56,777 nucleotides of DNA from Streptomyces plumbidurans (GCF_019857225.1 NZ_JAFJSY010000072.1:1-56777); one strand, 5' to 3'. Shown: positions 36,914 through 45,823, counted from the first letter of the stretch. Numbers and translations are program-made. The notes: generated from the sequence alone by a model not told the origin.

Positions 36914-37494
36914 GTCGTCACTCCGAACGTACGGAAGAACCAGAGGGCGGAGGTCAGCCAGATGAGGGTGAGCGCCGTGAAGACCAGCCCGCCGACGAGC
37001 GGAAGCAGCCAGCCGGGAAGCCGCTCGGAGCGGAGCAGAAGCATTTTTGCACTGAAAACACCGAAGAAGAAACAACCCAGGATGGAATGCAGCAAAACGC
37101 GCGTTTCATAGGTCTGGTAACCCAGCGCGTACAGACAGTGCACGGCGACCGGGACCGCCACGAGGAACGCGATCCGCCCCGACCAGCGGTGCAGCTTCGA
37201 CGCCCAGCGCGGGCCCGGCAGCCTGCCGTAGACCATGAGGGCGCTCACCAGCTGGACGAGCGCGAAGAAGAACGCGGTCGTCGCCAGCCATGACTTCACC
37301 GCCCCCGTGCTGCTGAAGCCGGCGAGGTTGAAGGCGGTCCCCGCCGGGTCGTGGACCCGCCCGTACACACCGAGGCCGACGGCCACCGCGGCGGCGGCGA
37401 GAGCCGGGACGAGATAGCGGACGGCGCCGGCGGGGCGACGGACGGGCTCGGGCGAGGGGAATCCCTGGGTGGCGGCGTTCGGGTCGACGGTCAT
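36910..37494 (-). CDS. b561-like four-helix membrane protein partner of Rieske
   Basis: 194 residues with about five hydrophobic helices. His residues within or next to helices (KLHRWSGRIAF, PVAVHCLYALGY, RVLLHSILGCFF) could ligate haem b as in cytochrome b561 or ferric-reductase-like proteins. ATG 37494 has a strong AGGGAG site. It is co-translated with the Rieske lipoprotein, which suggests a small transmembrane redox chain. Confidence 0.8.
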   Translation of the reverse strand: MTVDPNAATQGFPSPEPVRRPAGAVRYLVPALAAAAVAVGLGVYGRVHDPAGTAFNLAGFSSTGAVKSWLATTAFFFALVQLVSALMVYGRLPGPRWASKLHRWSGRIAFLVAVPVAVHCLYALGYQTYETRVLLHSILGCFFFGVFSAKMLLLRSERLPGWLLPLVGGLVFTALTLIWLTSALWFFRTFGVTT

Positions 37495-37770
37495 GGTCGG
37501 CTCCCTGGAGCGGACGGTGGTGTCGGCTGACGACGGGACGGACGCCGTCGCCGCGAGGCGGTGAGACGGCGCGCCGTGGGTGCCGGGAGGTGGCGTGGGG
37601 TGCGGTGGTTGAGGGTTGGCAGGGTGTGCGGTGGTTCCGGGTCGGCGGGGTGCCATGGTTCGGCTGACAGAGGTGCGCGGTGGTGCAGGGGTGGCGGTGG
37701 GGGCGCCTGGTGTCTCGGGGCCGGTGGCCGGGGTGTGCGGTCCTTCGGGCCGGTGCAGCGTCTTGCCCCG
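37495..37770. other. G-rich, mildly repetitive intergenic region
   Basis: 276 bp without a convincing gene. It contains three or four loose repeats of GGGTGCGGTGGTT-like sequence (about 37595-37700) on the + strand. On the - strand it should hold the promoter of the b561/Rieske operon, but I cannot single it out. Confidence 0.5.
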
Positions 37771-38430
37771 TCAGGGGGTGGCCGGGCGTGCCGTGAGGTG
37801 TTGTTCGTCGACCGTTACCGCGCCCGTTGTCGGGTCGATGGGCGGTGCGGCGCCGGGGGTTCCGTCGCGGGTGAGGATGCCTACCTGCTTGCCGCCCGGC
37901 AGGACGATCCAGCCGCCGTCGAGCTTCGCCCCACGCACTGTGGTCGTGGCGCGCCACAGGGCGCCCGGCTTTTTGGCCCTGTTCGCGGTGAAGCCGTAGT
38001 GGCCGCCGCCGACGTCGGCCGTGCCGCGGATGCGCCTGCCGTCCTTGAGGGTGCCGTTCAGGACGTCGCCGTTCTTGCCGGTCAGCCGCATGCTGCCGTC
38101 GTCCCTGACGTCGCCCTTCAGCCACGACTCCTTGGCGTGGCCGTCGCAGAAGTACGCGATCGCCTTGCGGTCGCGCACCGTCACGGCGACGGCGGAGGAG
38201 TCGTCGTCCGTCCGTCCGGCGTAACTCGCGTCGGGCACGGACACCCGCGACGGCGAGGGGCTGGGCGGCGTGGCGGTCTTCGTGGGAGCCGGCGACGCGG
38301 CAACGGTCGGCGGCTTCTTCTTCGGCGTGGACGAGACGGCTTCGGTCCCCGTCGTCGCGTTGAGCGACAGCATGAACAGGCCGAGCAGCAGTCCCGCGAG
38401 CAAGGTGATCAGCGGTCCAGGACGCTTCAT
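37771..38430 (-). CDS. Membrane-anchored secreted protein of unknown function
   Basis: 219 residues. N-terminal signal/anchor KRPGPLITLLAGLLLGLFML, then a Pro/Thr/Ser/Lys linker (~30-65), then a beta-rich domain (AVAVTVRDRKAIAYFCDGH, GDVLNGTLKDGRRIRGTADV, KLDGGWIVLPGGKQVG). One Cys. ATG 38430 has a strong GGGGAGGT site. I do not recognise the family. Confidence 0.8.
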   Translation of the reverse strand: MKRPGPLITLLAGLLLGLFMLSLNATTGTEAVSSTPKKKPPTVAASPAPTKTATPPSPSPSRVSVPDASYAGRTDDDSSAVAVTVRDRKAIAYFCDGHAKESWLKGDVRDDGSMRLTGKNGDVLNGTLKDGRRIRGTADVGGGHYGFTANRAKKPGALWRATTTVRGAKLDGGWIVLPGGKQVGILTRDGTPGAAPPIDPTTGAVTVDEQHLTARPATP

Positions 38431-38577
38431 ACGGACCTCCCCCGAGGCGATGGTGCTGCCATCAGAGCGGACCGCGGGCCCGGCGTAAAGAGGCGCAGAG
38501 GGGCGTCCGGCGCCAAGTAGCGGAATTGGGTCGATTCAGAGACATTGGCGATGTCTCCGGTACTCGCGGCGAGCGGT

Positions 38578-38619
38578 GTACGCGGCGCCGTCCCGTCTCA
38601 GCGGGCGGGCGCCGCGTAC
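38578..38619. promoter_or_regulatory. 12-bp inverted repeat upstream of aroH
   Basis: GTACGCGGCGCC (38578-38589) pairs perfectly with GGCGCCGCGTAC (38608-38619), and the loop contains a further CCCG/CGGG pair. It lies in the 258-bp divergent region 38431-38688, upstream of a possible aroH -10 (TACGCT, 38639-38644). It could be an operator or a terminator-like hairpin. Confidence 0.45.
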
Positions 38620-38688
38620 CCGCTCGTCACGGGCTGACTACGCTGGACGGTCGTAAAGCCGATCCGAACAGCAGCAAGGAGTCGAGCC

Positions 38689-39057
38689 GTGGCGGTACGA
38701 GCGGTCCGGGGAGCCGTCCAACTGGAACGGGACGAGGCCGGCCACATGGACGAGCAGGTGGGGGCCCTGCTCACCGCCATCCTGGAGCGCAACGCCCTGA
38801 CCGCCGACGATCTGATCAGCGTCTGGTTCACGGCCACCCCCGACCTGCACAGCGACTTCCCGGCGGCCGCCGCCCGCAAGCTCGGCGCCGGATTCGCCGA
38901 CGTCCCCCTGATCTGCGCCCAGGAGCTGGACATCGAGGGCGCCATGCCCCGCGTCGTCCGCGTCCTCGCGCACATCGAGTCCGACCGGCCCCGCTCCGAC
39001 ATCGCCCACGTCTACCTGGGCGCGGCGGCCGCTCTGCGCAAGGACATCGCCCAGTGA
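38689..39057 (+). CDS. aroH: Chorismate mutase, AroH class
   Basis: 122 residues, the trimeric AroH length. Typical blocks are AVRAVRGAVQLERDEAGHM (start and Arg7-type residue), LISVWFTATPDLHSDFPA and GAMPRVVRVLAHIESDRP. Converts chorismate to prephenate. GTG 38689 follows AAGGAG. Overlaps tyrA by GTGA, so the two steps to tyrosine are co-translated. Confidence 0.95.
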   Translation: MAVRAVRGAVQLERDEAGHMDEQVGALLTAILERNALTADDLISVWFTATPDLHSDFPAAAARKLGAGFADVPLICAQELDIEGAMPRVVRVLAHIESDRPRSDIAHVYLGAAAALRKDIAQ

Positions 39058-40139
39058 GAACCGCGCTCGTCATCGGCACCGGGCTCATCGGCACGTCCGC
39101 CGCCCTGGCCCTGTCGCAGCGGGGCGTCACCGTGCACCTCACGGACCACGACCCCGAGCAGGCCCGTACGGCCTCGGCGCTCGGCGCCGGCACCGACGAG
39201 CCCCCCCAGGGCCCGGTCGACCTCGCGATCGTCGCCGCCCCGCCCGCCCACGTCGCCGCCGTGCTGGCGGACGCGATGCGCCGGGGCGTGGCCCGCGGCT
39301 ACCTCGACGTGGCCAGCGTCAAGGGCGGCCCGCGGCGCGAGCTGGAGGGACTGGGCCTGGACCTGGCCGCCTACATCGGCACCCACCCGATGTCGGGCCG
39401 TGAGAAGTCCGGCCCGCTGGCGGCCACCGCGGACCTCTTCGAGGGCCGCCCCTGGGTGCTCACGCCGACCCGGGACACCGACACCGAGGTGCTCAACCTC
39501 GCCCTGGAGCTGGTCTCGCACTGCCGTGCCGTGCCGGTGGTCATGGACGCCGACGCGCACGACCGCGCCGTGGCCCTGGTCTCGCACATGCCGCACCTGG
39601 TCTCCAGCATGGTGGCCGCGCGCCTGGAGAACGCCGAGGAGGCGGCCGTACGACTGTGCGGCCAGGGCATCCGGGACGTCACCCGGATCGCCGCCTCCGA
39701 CCCCCGGATGTGGATCGACATCCTGTCCGCGAACCCCGGACCGGTCGCCGACCTGCTCTCCGACGTCGCCCTGGACCTGGACGAGACCGTGCGGGCGCTG
39801 CGCTCGCTGCAGTCCTCCGACGAGGCCAAGCGCCTCGAGGGCACGAGCGGCATCCAGGAGATGCTGCGGCGCGGCAACGCCGGACAGGTCAGGGTCCCGG
39901 GCAAGCACGGCTCCGCGCCGCGGGCGTACGAGGTCGTGGCGGTGCTGATCGACGACCAGCCGGGCCAGCTCGCGCGGATCTTCGCGGACGCCGGCCGGGC
40001 CGGGGTCAACATCGAGGACGTACGCATCGAGCACGCGACCGGGCAGCAGGCCGGTCTGGTGCAGCTGATGGTGGAGCCGCAGGCGGCGCCGGTCCTGACG
40101 GCGGCCCTGCGGGAGCGGGGCTGGGCGATCCGGCAGTGA
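39054..40139 (+). CDS. tyrA: Prephenate dehydrogenase
   Basis: 361 residues from GTG 39054. Rossmann motif TALVIGTGLIGTSAALALSQ; catalytic region YIGTHPMSGREKSGPLAA; dimer/catalytic helical domain with ALVSHMPHLVSSMVA. A C-terminal ACT domain (~280-361: VVAVLIDDQPGQLARIFADA) is expected to sense tyrosine. Together with aroH it makes 4-hydroxyphenylpyruvate. Confidence 0.95.
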   Translation: MRTALVIGTGLIGTSAALALSQRGVTVHLTDHDPEQARTASALGAGTDEPPQGPVDLAIVAAPPAHVAAVLADAMRRGVARGYLDVASVKGGPRRELEGLGLDLAAYIGTHPMSGREKSGPLAATADLFEGRPWVLTPTRDTDTEVLNLALELVSHCRAVPVVMDADAHDRAVALVSHMPHLVSSMVAARLENAEEAAVRLCGQGIRDVTRIAASDPRMWIDILSANPGPVADLLSDVALDLDETVRALRSLQSSDEAKRLEGTSGIQEMLRRGNAGQVRVPGKHGSAPRAYEVVAVLIDDQPGQLARIFADAGRAGVNIEDVRIEHATGQQAGLVQLMVEPQAAPVLTAALRERGWAIRQ

Positions 40140-40267
40140 TCCCGCGGGGCAGCGACCGTGAGCCGATCATCCGTCTGTAAGAGGGCGCCCAGGGACCCAG
40201 TAACCTGGTGCGGGGCACGATCGCGCCCCGCCACCCCCGTCGCACCGCACCAGGAAGGTGTCCCCCC

Positions 40268-40954
40268 GTGGAAAACGGCGCTGCCCAGCCCGTGATTGTC
40301 GCCATCGACGGCCCCGCCGGCACCGGCAAGTCGAGCACGTCGAAGGCCGTCGCCGCGCAGCTCGGCCTGAGCTACCTGGACACCGGCGCCCAGTACCGGG
40401 CGATCACCTGGTGGATGGTGAACAACGGGATCGACATCGACGACCCGTCCGCGATCGCCGCCGTGGCGGGCAAGCCCGAGATCGTCTCCGGCACCGACCC
40501 GGCCGACCCCACGATCACGGTCGACGGCGTGGACGTGGCCGGACCGATCCGCACCCAGGAGGTCTCCGCCAAGGTCAGCGCGGTCAGCGCGGTCCCCGAG
40601 GTGCGGTCCCGGATCACCGAGCTGCAGCGCTCGGTGGCCGCCGCCGCGAAGGCCGGCATCGTGGTCGAGGGCCGTGACATCGGTACGACCGTGCTGCCGG
40701 ACGCCGATCTGAAGGTCTTCCTGACCGCCTCCGCCGAGGCCCGCGCCGCCCGCCGCAGCGGCGAGCTCAAGGGCTCCGACGTCAACGCCACCCGCGAGGC
40801 CCTGATCAAGCGCGACGCGGCCGACTCGGGCCGCAAGACCTCGCCGCTCGCCAAGGCGGACGACGCGGTCGAGGTGGACACCACCGAACTCACGCTGGCC
40901 CAGGTCATCGAGTGCGTCGTCACCCTCGTCGAGGAGAAGCGGGCCGGAAAGTGA
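40268..40954 (+). CDS. cmk: Cytidylate kinase
   Basis: 228 residues from GTG 40268 with AGGAAGG upstream. P-loop IDGPAGTGKSSTSKAVA, then LSYLDTGAQYRAITWWM, VVEGRDIGTTVLPDADLKVF and RDAADSGRKTSPLAKADDAV. Phosphorylates CMP and dCMP. A TAACCT box in the 128-bp gap after tyrA suggests its own promoter. cmk-plsC-der is a conserved actinobacterial run. Confidence 0.96.
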   Translation: MENGAAQPVIVAIDGPAGTGKSSTSKAVAAQLGLSYLDTGAQYRAITWWMVNNGIDIDDPSAIAAVAGKPEIVSGTDPADPTITVDGVDVAGPIRTQEVSAKVSAVSAVPEVRSRITELQRSVAAAAKAGIVVEGRDIGTTVLPDADLKVFLTASAEARAARRSGELKGSDVNATREALIKRDAADSGRKTSPLAKADDAVEVDTTELTLAQVIECVVTLVEEKRAGK

Positions 40955-41634
40955 CCGGAGCCCCCGTTCCCTCCGAGAAGGGCGCAGAGGTCGGGCGGCG
41001 CATCGGCGTCGGCCTGATGTACGGCCTGTACCGGCCCCGCGTCCTCGGCGCCTGGAAGGTGCCCGCGACCGGCCCGGTGATCTTCGCCGTCAACCACTCG
41101 CACAACATAGACGGCCCCATGGTCATGGGCGTGGCGCCCCGGCCGACGCACTTCCTGATCAAGAAGGAGGCGTTCGTCGGCCCGCTCGACCCGTTCCTGC
41201 TGGGCATCGGCCAGCTGAAGGTGGACCGGTCGATCGCCGACCGCGGGGCGATCACGCGGGCGCTGGACGTCCTGTCGGCCGGCGGGGTCCTCGGCATCTT
41301 CCCGGAGGGCACCCGCGGCGAGGGCGACTTCGCCTCCCTGCGCGCCGGACTCGCCTACTTCGCCGTCCGCAGCGGCGCCCCGGTCGTGCCGGTCGCCGTG
41401 CTGGGAAGCTCCGGGCGGCCCGGACGGTTGATAAAGGCGCTGCCTCCGCTGCGCAGCCGTATCGACGTGGTCTTCGGCGACCCGTTCGAGGCGGGCGACG
41501 GCACGGGACGGCGTACGCGCAAGGCGCTCGACGAGGCGACCGAACGCATCCAGAAGCAGCTCACCGCGCACCTGGAAAACGCCAGGCGGCTCACCGGCCG
41601 CCGGGCGACACTGAGTAGTGGATCAACCCCGTAG
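40951..41634 (+). CDS. plsC: 1-acyl-sn-glycerol-3-phosphate acyltransferase-like protein
   Basis: 227 residues from GTG 40951, overlapping the cmk stop. PlsC motif I NHSHNIDGP (HX4D) and motif III GIFPEGTRGEGDFASLRAG are intact, with FLIKKEAFVGP between them. Probably esterifies lysophosphatidate at the membrane during phospholipid synthesis; a specialised acyl acceptor cannot be excluded. Confidence 0.93.
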   Translation: MTGAPVPSEKGAEVGRRIGVGLMYGLYRPRVLGAWKVPATGPVIFAVNHSHNIDGPMVMGVAPRPTHFLIKKEAFVGPLDPFLLGIGQLKVDRSIADRGAITRALDVLSAGGVLGIFPEGTRGEGDFASLRAGLAYFAVRSGAPVVPVAVLGSSGRPGRLIKALPPLRSRIDVVFGDPFEAGDGTGRRTRKALDEATERIQKQLTAHLENARRLTGRRATLSSGSTP

Positions 41635-41683
41635 AACCGGGTGCTCCACCGACCACCACGATGAACGACGAGGTACGGACTTC

Positions 41684-43162
41684 ATGAACGACCACATCCA
41701 CTCCGAGGGCTCTTTCGAGGAGCACGACCACGGAGAGCTTGGCGATGCCGAGTACGCGGAGTTCATGGAGCTCGCCGCGGAGGAGGGCTTCGACCCCGAG
41801 GACGTCGAGGGCGCCATCGAGGAGGCCGGTCACGGCCCGTTGCCCGTCCTCGCCGTCGTCGGCCGCCCCAATGTCGGCAAGTCGACTCTGGTGAACCGCA
41901 TCATCGGCCGCCGCGAGGCGGTCGTCGAGGACAAGCCCGGCGTCACCCGCGACCGCGTGACCTACGAGGCGGAGTGGTCCGGCCGCCGCTTCAAGGTCGT
42001 CGACACCGGCGGCTGGGAGCAGGACGTCCTCGGCATCGACGCCTCCGTGGCCGCCCAGGCGGAGTACGCGATCGACGCCGCCGACGCCGTCGTGTTCGTC
42101 GTCGACGCCAAGGTCGGCGCGACCGACACCGACGAGGCGGTCGTACGACTGCTGCGCAAGGCCGGCAAGCCCGTGGTGCTGGCCGCCAACAAGGTGGACG
42201 GGCAGAGCGGCGAGGCGGACGCGGCCTATCTGTGGTCGCTGGGCCTCGGCGAGCCGCACCCGGTCTCCGCGCTGCACGGCCGCGGCACCGGCGACATGCT
42301 GGACGCCGTGCTCGAAGTACTGCCGGACGCGCCGCGCGAGACGTTCGGCGCGGGCGGCATCGGCGGTCCGCGCCGAATCGCCCTGATCGGCCGCCCGAAC
42401 GTCGGCAAGTCCTCCCTGCTGAACAAGGTGGCGGGGGAGGAGCGCGTCGTCGTCAACGAAATGGCGGGCACCACCCGCGACCCGGTCGACGAGCTCATCG
42501 AACTGGGCGGTGTCACCTGGAAGTTCGTCGACACGGCCGGTATCCGCAAGCGCGTCCATCTGCAGCAGGGCGCCGACTACTACGCCTCGCTGCGCACCGC
42601 GGCCGCGGTCGAGAAGGCCGAGGTGGCGGTCGTCCTGATCGACGCCTCCGAGTCCATCTCGGTGCAGGACCAGCGCATCGTCTCCATGGCCGTCGACGCC
42701 GGACGCGCCATGGTCATCGCGTACAACAAGTGGGACACCCTCGACGAGGAGCGCCGCTACTACCTGGAGCGGGAGATCGAGACCGAGTTCGGCCAGGTCT
42801 CCTGGGCGCCCCGGGTCAATGTCTCCGCACAGACCGGCCGCCACATGGAGAAGCTGGTCCCGGCGATCGAGACGGCTCTGGCGGGCTGGGAGACCCGGGT
42901 CCCCACCGGCCGGCTGAACGCCTTCCTCGGTGAGCTGGTCGCCTCCCACCCGCACCCGGTCCGCGGCGGCAAGCAGCCCCGCATCCTGTTCGGCACCCAG
43001 GCGGGCACCAAGCCCCCGCGGTTCGTGCTGTTCGCCTCCGGGTTCATCGAGGCGGGCTACCGGCGCTTCATCGAGCGCAGGCTGCGCGAGGAGTTCAGCT
43101 TCGAGGGGACGCCCATCCACATCTCCGTGCGGGTGCGCGAGAAGCGCGGCAAGAAGAAGTAG
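41684..43162 (+). CDS. der: Ribosome biogenesis GTPase Der
   Basis: 492 residues. Two tandem GTPase domains with P-loops VVGRPNVGKSTLVNRI and LIGRPNVGKSSLLNKV, G3 motifs VDTGGWEQD and VDTAGIRKR, and G4 motifs ANKVDG and YNKWDT. The C-terminal KH-like domain ends RVREKRGKKK. Needed for 50S subunit assembly. The N-terminus is His- and acid-rich (NDHIHSEGSFEEHDHGE). ATG 41684 follows GAGG; GTG 41618 would overlap plsC. Confidence 0.96.
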   Translation: MNDHIHSEGSFEEHDHGELGDAEYAEFMELAAEEGFDPEDVEGAIEEAGHGPLPVLAVVGRPNVGKSTLVNRIIGRREAVVEDKPGVTRDRVTYEAEWSGRRFKVVDTGGWEQDVLGIDASVAAQAEYAIDAADAVVFVVDAKVGATDTDEAVVRLLRKAGKPVVLAANKVDGQSGEADAAYLWSLGLGEPHPVSALHGRGTGDMLDAVLEVLPDAPRETFGAGGIGGPRRIALIGRPNVGKSSLLNKVAGEERVVVNEMAGTTRDPVDELIELGGVTWKFVDTAGIRKRVHLQQGADYYASLRTAAAVEKAEVAVVLIDASESISVQDQRIVSMAVDAGRAMVIAYNKWDTLDEERRYYLEREIETEFGQVSWAPRVNVSAQTGRHMEKLVPAIETALAGWETRVPTGRLNAFLGELVASHPHPVRGGKQPRILFGTQAGTKPPRFVLFASGFIEAGYRRFIERRLREEFSFEGTPIHISVRVREKRGKKK

Positions 43163-43168
43163 CGCCAT

Positions 43169-43210
43169 GTGTGGGAGGGGCGGTCCCGGCCGGGACCGCC
43201 CCTCCCACAC
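43169..43210. terminator. 42-bp perfect palindromic terminator
   Basis: Bases 43169-43210 form a perfect palindrome (GTGTGGGAGGGGCGGTCCCGG and its complement) seven bases after der, between convergent genes. It would fold into an extremely stable hairpin in either transcript. Confidence 0.9.
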
Positions 43211-43232
43211 GTCGCCGAGGACGCGTCGCGCC

Positions 43233-43631
43233 TCAGTTGCTCGCGCTGCTTCCGCGCGGGCCGGGCGGCAGCGCGGCCGGCAGCTGGTGCATGCCCGTGC
43301 CCTGCTGCCCGGTCGACCCGACGCGCTGCCACTGCGACTGCTGCCGTGCGCTGACGGCGCCCGCGCTGTAGGCGCTGTACGAGCTGCTGAACGACCCCGG
43401 GCGGTGTCTGGTGTGCAGTCCCGTACTGCGCGGGATGTTCCCGAAGGCGGTGAACCCCAGCTCCTCCTCGCCGCTGCGGTCACCCGGCAGCGTGCGGAAG
43501 GACCTGACCCACTCGGCGTAGAGCGCGTCGTAGATGGGCGTGGCCGAGGGGCCGCCCGAGTTGTCCTGGGCCGACCGCGCGGACGGGATCGGCTGGAGGG
43601 GCTGGCGGCGGGGGACTTCGTATGCGTGCAC
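43233..43631 (-). CDS. Small hypothetical protein
   Basis: 132 residues from GTG 43631; start uncertain, no clear ribosome site. The most protein-like part is PIYDALYAEWVRSFRTLPGD followed by GFTAFGN; the rest is rich in Gln, Ser and Gly with no domain I know. It follows the next gene by 74 bp on the same strand. Confidence 0.6.
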   Translation of the reverse strand: MHAYEVPRRQPLQPIPSARSAQDNSGGPSATPIYDALYAEWVRSFRTLPGDRSGEEELGFTAFGNIPRSTGLHTRHRPGSFSSSYSAYSAGAVSARQQSQWQRVGSTGQQGTGMHQLPAALPPGPRGSSASN

Positions 43632-43705
43632 GTATGTCCAAACGACCCCGGAACTCAAGGGATGCGGTCGGCGCCGGCCCCGTCGGGTGCACGCCGAGGG
43701 CGCAC

Positions 43706-44488
43706 TCACGTCCCCGCGAGAGGCATGGCGACACCGACCAACTGCCCGTTGGCCGCCGCCTTGTCCAACGCGTCCCGCAACAGGTCCTCGCGCGGCTGGC
43801 GCCCGATGGAGCCCACCGGCGCGGCGAACAGCAGCACCTGCCGCAGCTTGTTGGCGGCGGTCCGCCAGCCCTCGGTGACCTGCAGCGGCTGGTGCGCCTG
43901 CCACCACGCCACCGGCTGCGTGCCGTTGCTGCCGGGCTGCAGCACGGCGTGCAGCTGGCCCATGGCGAGCAGCACCGACCAGCCGTGCAGCACCGGCGGC
44001 ACCTCGTTCAGCTGGGTCAGCGGCATGAAGCCCTGCTCGATGAGCAGCGGCAGGAAGTCGTCGCCCGCCCCCGTCGTGCCCGGCCGCACGATGGGGCCGG
44101 TCGGCTCGACCACCAGCGCCGGGTGCAACTCGCCGCCGATCAGGACGAGTCCGCTGGTCACCCCGAGCACGGCCTGCTCGGGGACGACCTGCGCCGGGTC
44201 CAGGTCCACGCCGTCCCCGGAGATGGACCGCACGGCACCGCGGAGCTGCTCCTCGGTGACCTGGACGACCTGCGAGGGCAGACAGGTGGCATGGGCGAAG
44301 GCGAGGACCGCGGTCTCCTCGCCGATGAACAGGACGGTGCTGGTGCGCTCCTGCGCGGAGTCGCCGGGGGTGCGGCAGGACGTGCAGTCGTAACTGCCCG
44401 GGGCGTTGTCTCCGGCGAGCAGCCGGTCGGCTTCGTCGTCGCCGATCTCGGCACGTACCTCGTCGCTGACGTCGAGCATGCGCGGCAC
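43706..44488 (-). CDS. Hypothetical protein with N-terminal Cys motifs
   Basis: 260 residues from GTG 44488, chosen for GGGAG seven bases upstream. YDCTSCRTPG and AHATCLPSQVV suggest a metal- or redox-active Cys cluster near residues 30-75. A mixed alpha/beta body follows (LGVTSGLVLIGGELHPALVV, LHGWSVLLAMGQLHAVL). I do not recognise a family. Confidence 0.75.
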   Translation of the reverse strand: MPRMLDVSDEVRAEIGDDEADRLLAGDNAPGSYDCTSCRTPGDSAQERTSTVLFIGEETAVLAFAHATCLPSQVVQVTEEQLRGAVRSISGDGVDLDPAQVVPEQAVLGVTSGLVLIGGELHPALVVEPTGPIVRPGTTGAGDDFLPLLIEQGFMPLTQLNEVPPVLHGWSVLLAMGQLHAVLQPGSNGTQPVAWWQAHQPLQVTEGWRTAANKLRQVLLFAAPVGSIGRQPREDLLRDALDKAAANGQLVGVAMPLAGT

Positions 44489-44832
44489 GGGTGGCTCCCT
44501 CGGGGTCGTGGTGCGCGGCGGGGCCGGGTGGCTCCCGGCCCGTGAACCGGGTGGGCCCGGGCTCATGAAGAAGACAACGGGCGATCTGTGGCGGGAGTCA
44601 CGCCCCAAGCCGAACGGAATCGAACCATCCACCGCGCAGGGTCACCGCAGGTGCGGAATCGGATACTCACCGTCAAGTCCGTGGAAATCCAAGGAAGTTG
44701 GTTTCGTGAGGTGAGTCACAGATCGTCCCGGTCTCCGGTCGACAAATCATGAAATGCACGAATGAAATGGGTGGCCGAAAAAAGTCGTTACCCGCGGTAA
44801 TGGCGAACTGGCCTGGAATGACAAGCAGTTGG

Positions 44833-44862
44833 TTGCTGACGCCTCGACAGGCTCTCTACATT
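44833..44862 (+). promoter_or_regulatory. Candidate promoter for the first rpf gene
   Basis: TTGCTG (44833-44838), an 18-bp spacer and TACATT (44857-44862) give a good vegetative-type promoter. It lies in the 534-bp gap 44489-45022, whose left part (44700-44830) is less G+C-rich and has no gene. Confidence 0.55.
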
Positions 44863-44867
44863 CCTCC

Positions 44868-45022
44868 GCCGTGTGCAACGAGCACCGCTCGGGTACGTCC
44901 GTCGGCCGAACAAGCCGGCTCAGCACCACCTCCGGCGGACGGGACGGAGCGTGACGACCACTCAGGTGGGTGGGAGGCGCGCCTCGCTCTGGGGGACCCC
45001 GGGTTGTTCGAGAGGGAACTTC
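44868..45022 (+). other. Long structured 5' leader of the first rpf gene
   Basis: About 150 nt separates the promoter from the ATG. GTCCGTCGG (44897-44905) pairs with CCGGCGGAC (44932-44940), and smaller hairpins flank it (GAGC/GCTC near 44880-44890). In S. coelicolor an rpf leader carries a c-di-AMP (ydaO) riboswitch, but I cannot find that motif's conserved core here. Confidence 0.4.
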
Positions 45023-45712
45023 ATGTCCGAATGTGCCGATACCACTCACGGCAGCGCTCGTCACGACAACGCACGCAGGACGCCGGGTCGTACGACGGCG
45101 GTCCTCGCCGGGGCCGCGCTGCTCGCCGCCCCGCTCGGACTGCTCGCCGCGGCCGGGAACGCCGCGGCTGCCGACAACGGAGTGTGGGACCGCATCGCCC
45201 AGTGCGAGAGCGGCGGCAACTGGCACATCAACACAGGCAACGGCTACTACGGCGGGCTCCAGTTCTCCGCCGGCACCTGGCGCGCCTACGGCGGCACGGC
45301 CTATGCGCCCACCGCCGACCAGGCATCCAAGGGGCAGCAGATCGCCGTGGCCTCCAAGGTCCAGCGCGCCCAGGGTTGGGGCGCCTGGCCCGTCTGTTCG
45401 GCACGGGCCGGTGCGTACGGAAGCGCACCCGCATCCTCGGCCTCGGTGACCACGAAGTCAGCCGGGTCCACCAAATCGGCCAAGCCGACCAGGACAGCCC
45501 CGTCGAAGAAGCCGTCGAAGGCGCCGGCACGTTCGACGGGCCACACGGCGCGCGGAGAGTCCCGTGGCGACTACACCGTCCGCCGTGGCGACACGCTGAG
45601 CAGGATCGCCGCACGGCACGGGACGACCTGGCAGAAGCTGTACGCCGCCAACAAGGCCGTCATCGGCGCCGACCCCGATCTGATCGTGCCCGGGCAGCAG
45701 CTCGACCTCTGA
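45023..45712 (+). CDS. Resuscitation-promoting factor with LysM domain
   Basis: 229 residues. Signal peptide to ~50 (TTAVLAGAALLAAPLGLLAA, then NAAAA). The Rpf lysozyme-like domain (~52-130) has VWDRIAQCESGGNWHINTGN with the catalytic Glu, then YYGGLQFSAGTWRAYGG. A Ser/Lys/Thr linker leads to a C-terminal LysM (YTVRRGDTLSRIAARHGTTW). A secreted peptidoglycan hydrolase that would aid spore germination or resuscitation. Confidence 0.94.
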   Translation: MSECADTTHGSARHDNARRTPGRTTAVLAGAALLAAPLGLLAAAGNAAAADNGVWDRIAQCESGGNWHINTGNGYYGGLQFSAGTWRAYGGTAYAPTADQASKGQQIAVASKVQRAQGWGAWPVCSARAGAYGSAPASSASVTTKSAGSTKSAKPTRTAPSKKPSKAPARSTGHTARGESRGDYTVRRGDTLSRIAARHGTTWQKLYAANKAVIGADPDLIVPGQQLDL

Positions 45713-45732
45713 GCCGCCCCCGCACCGCACAC

Positions 45733-45765
45733 GGGCCCCTCCGGTCGTCCGACTGGGTGGGGCCC
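45733..45765 (+). terminator. Terminator after first rpf gene
   Basis: GGGCCCCTCC (45733-45742) pairs with GGTGGGGCCC (45756-45765), nine of ten bases, 21 bp after the stop. No U-tract. Confidence 0.6.
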
Positions 45766-45823
45766 CTCGGCGCACACGACGCGCCGGAGCGGTCCCGGGC
45801 CGCCCGCTGCTTACCGTGGCCCG

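Noticed and set aside
44868..45022. c-di-AMP (ydaO) riboswitch upstream of the first rpf gene
   Set aside because: The leader is long and foldable, but I could not locate the conserved core blocks of that riboswitch, so it is listed only as a structured leader.
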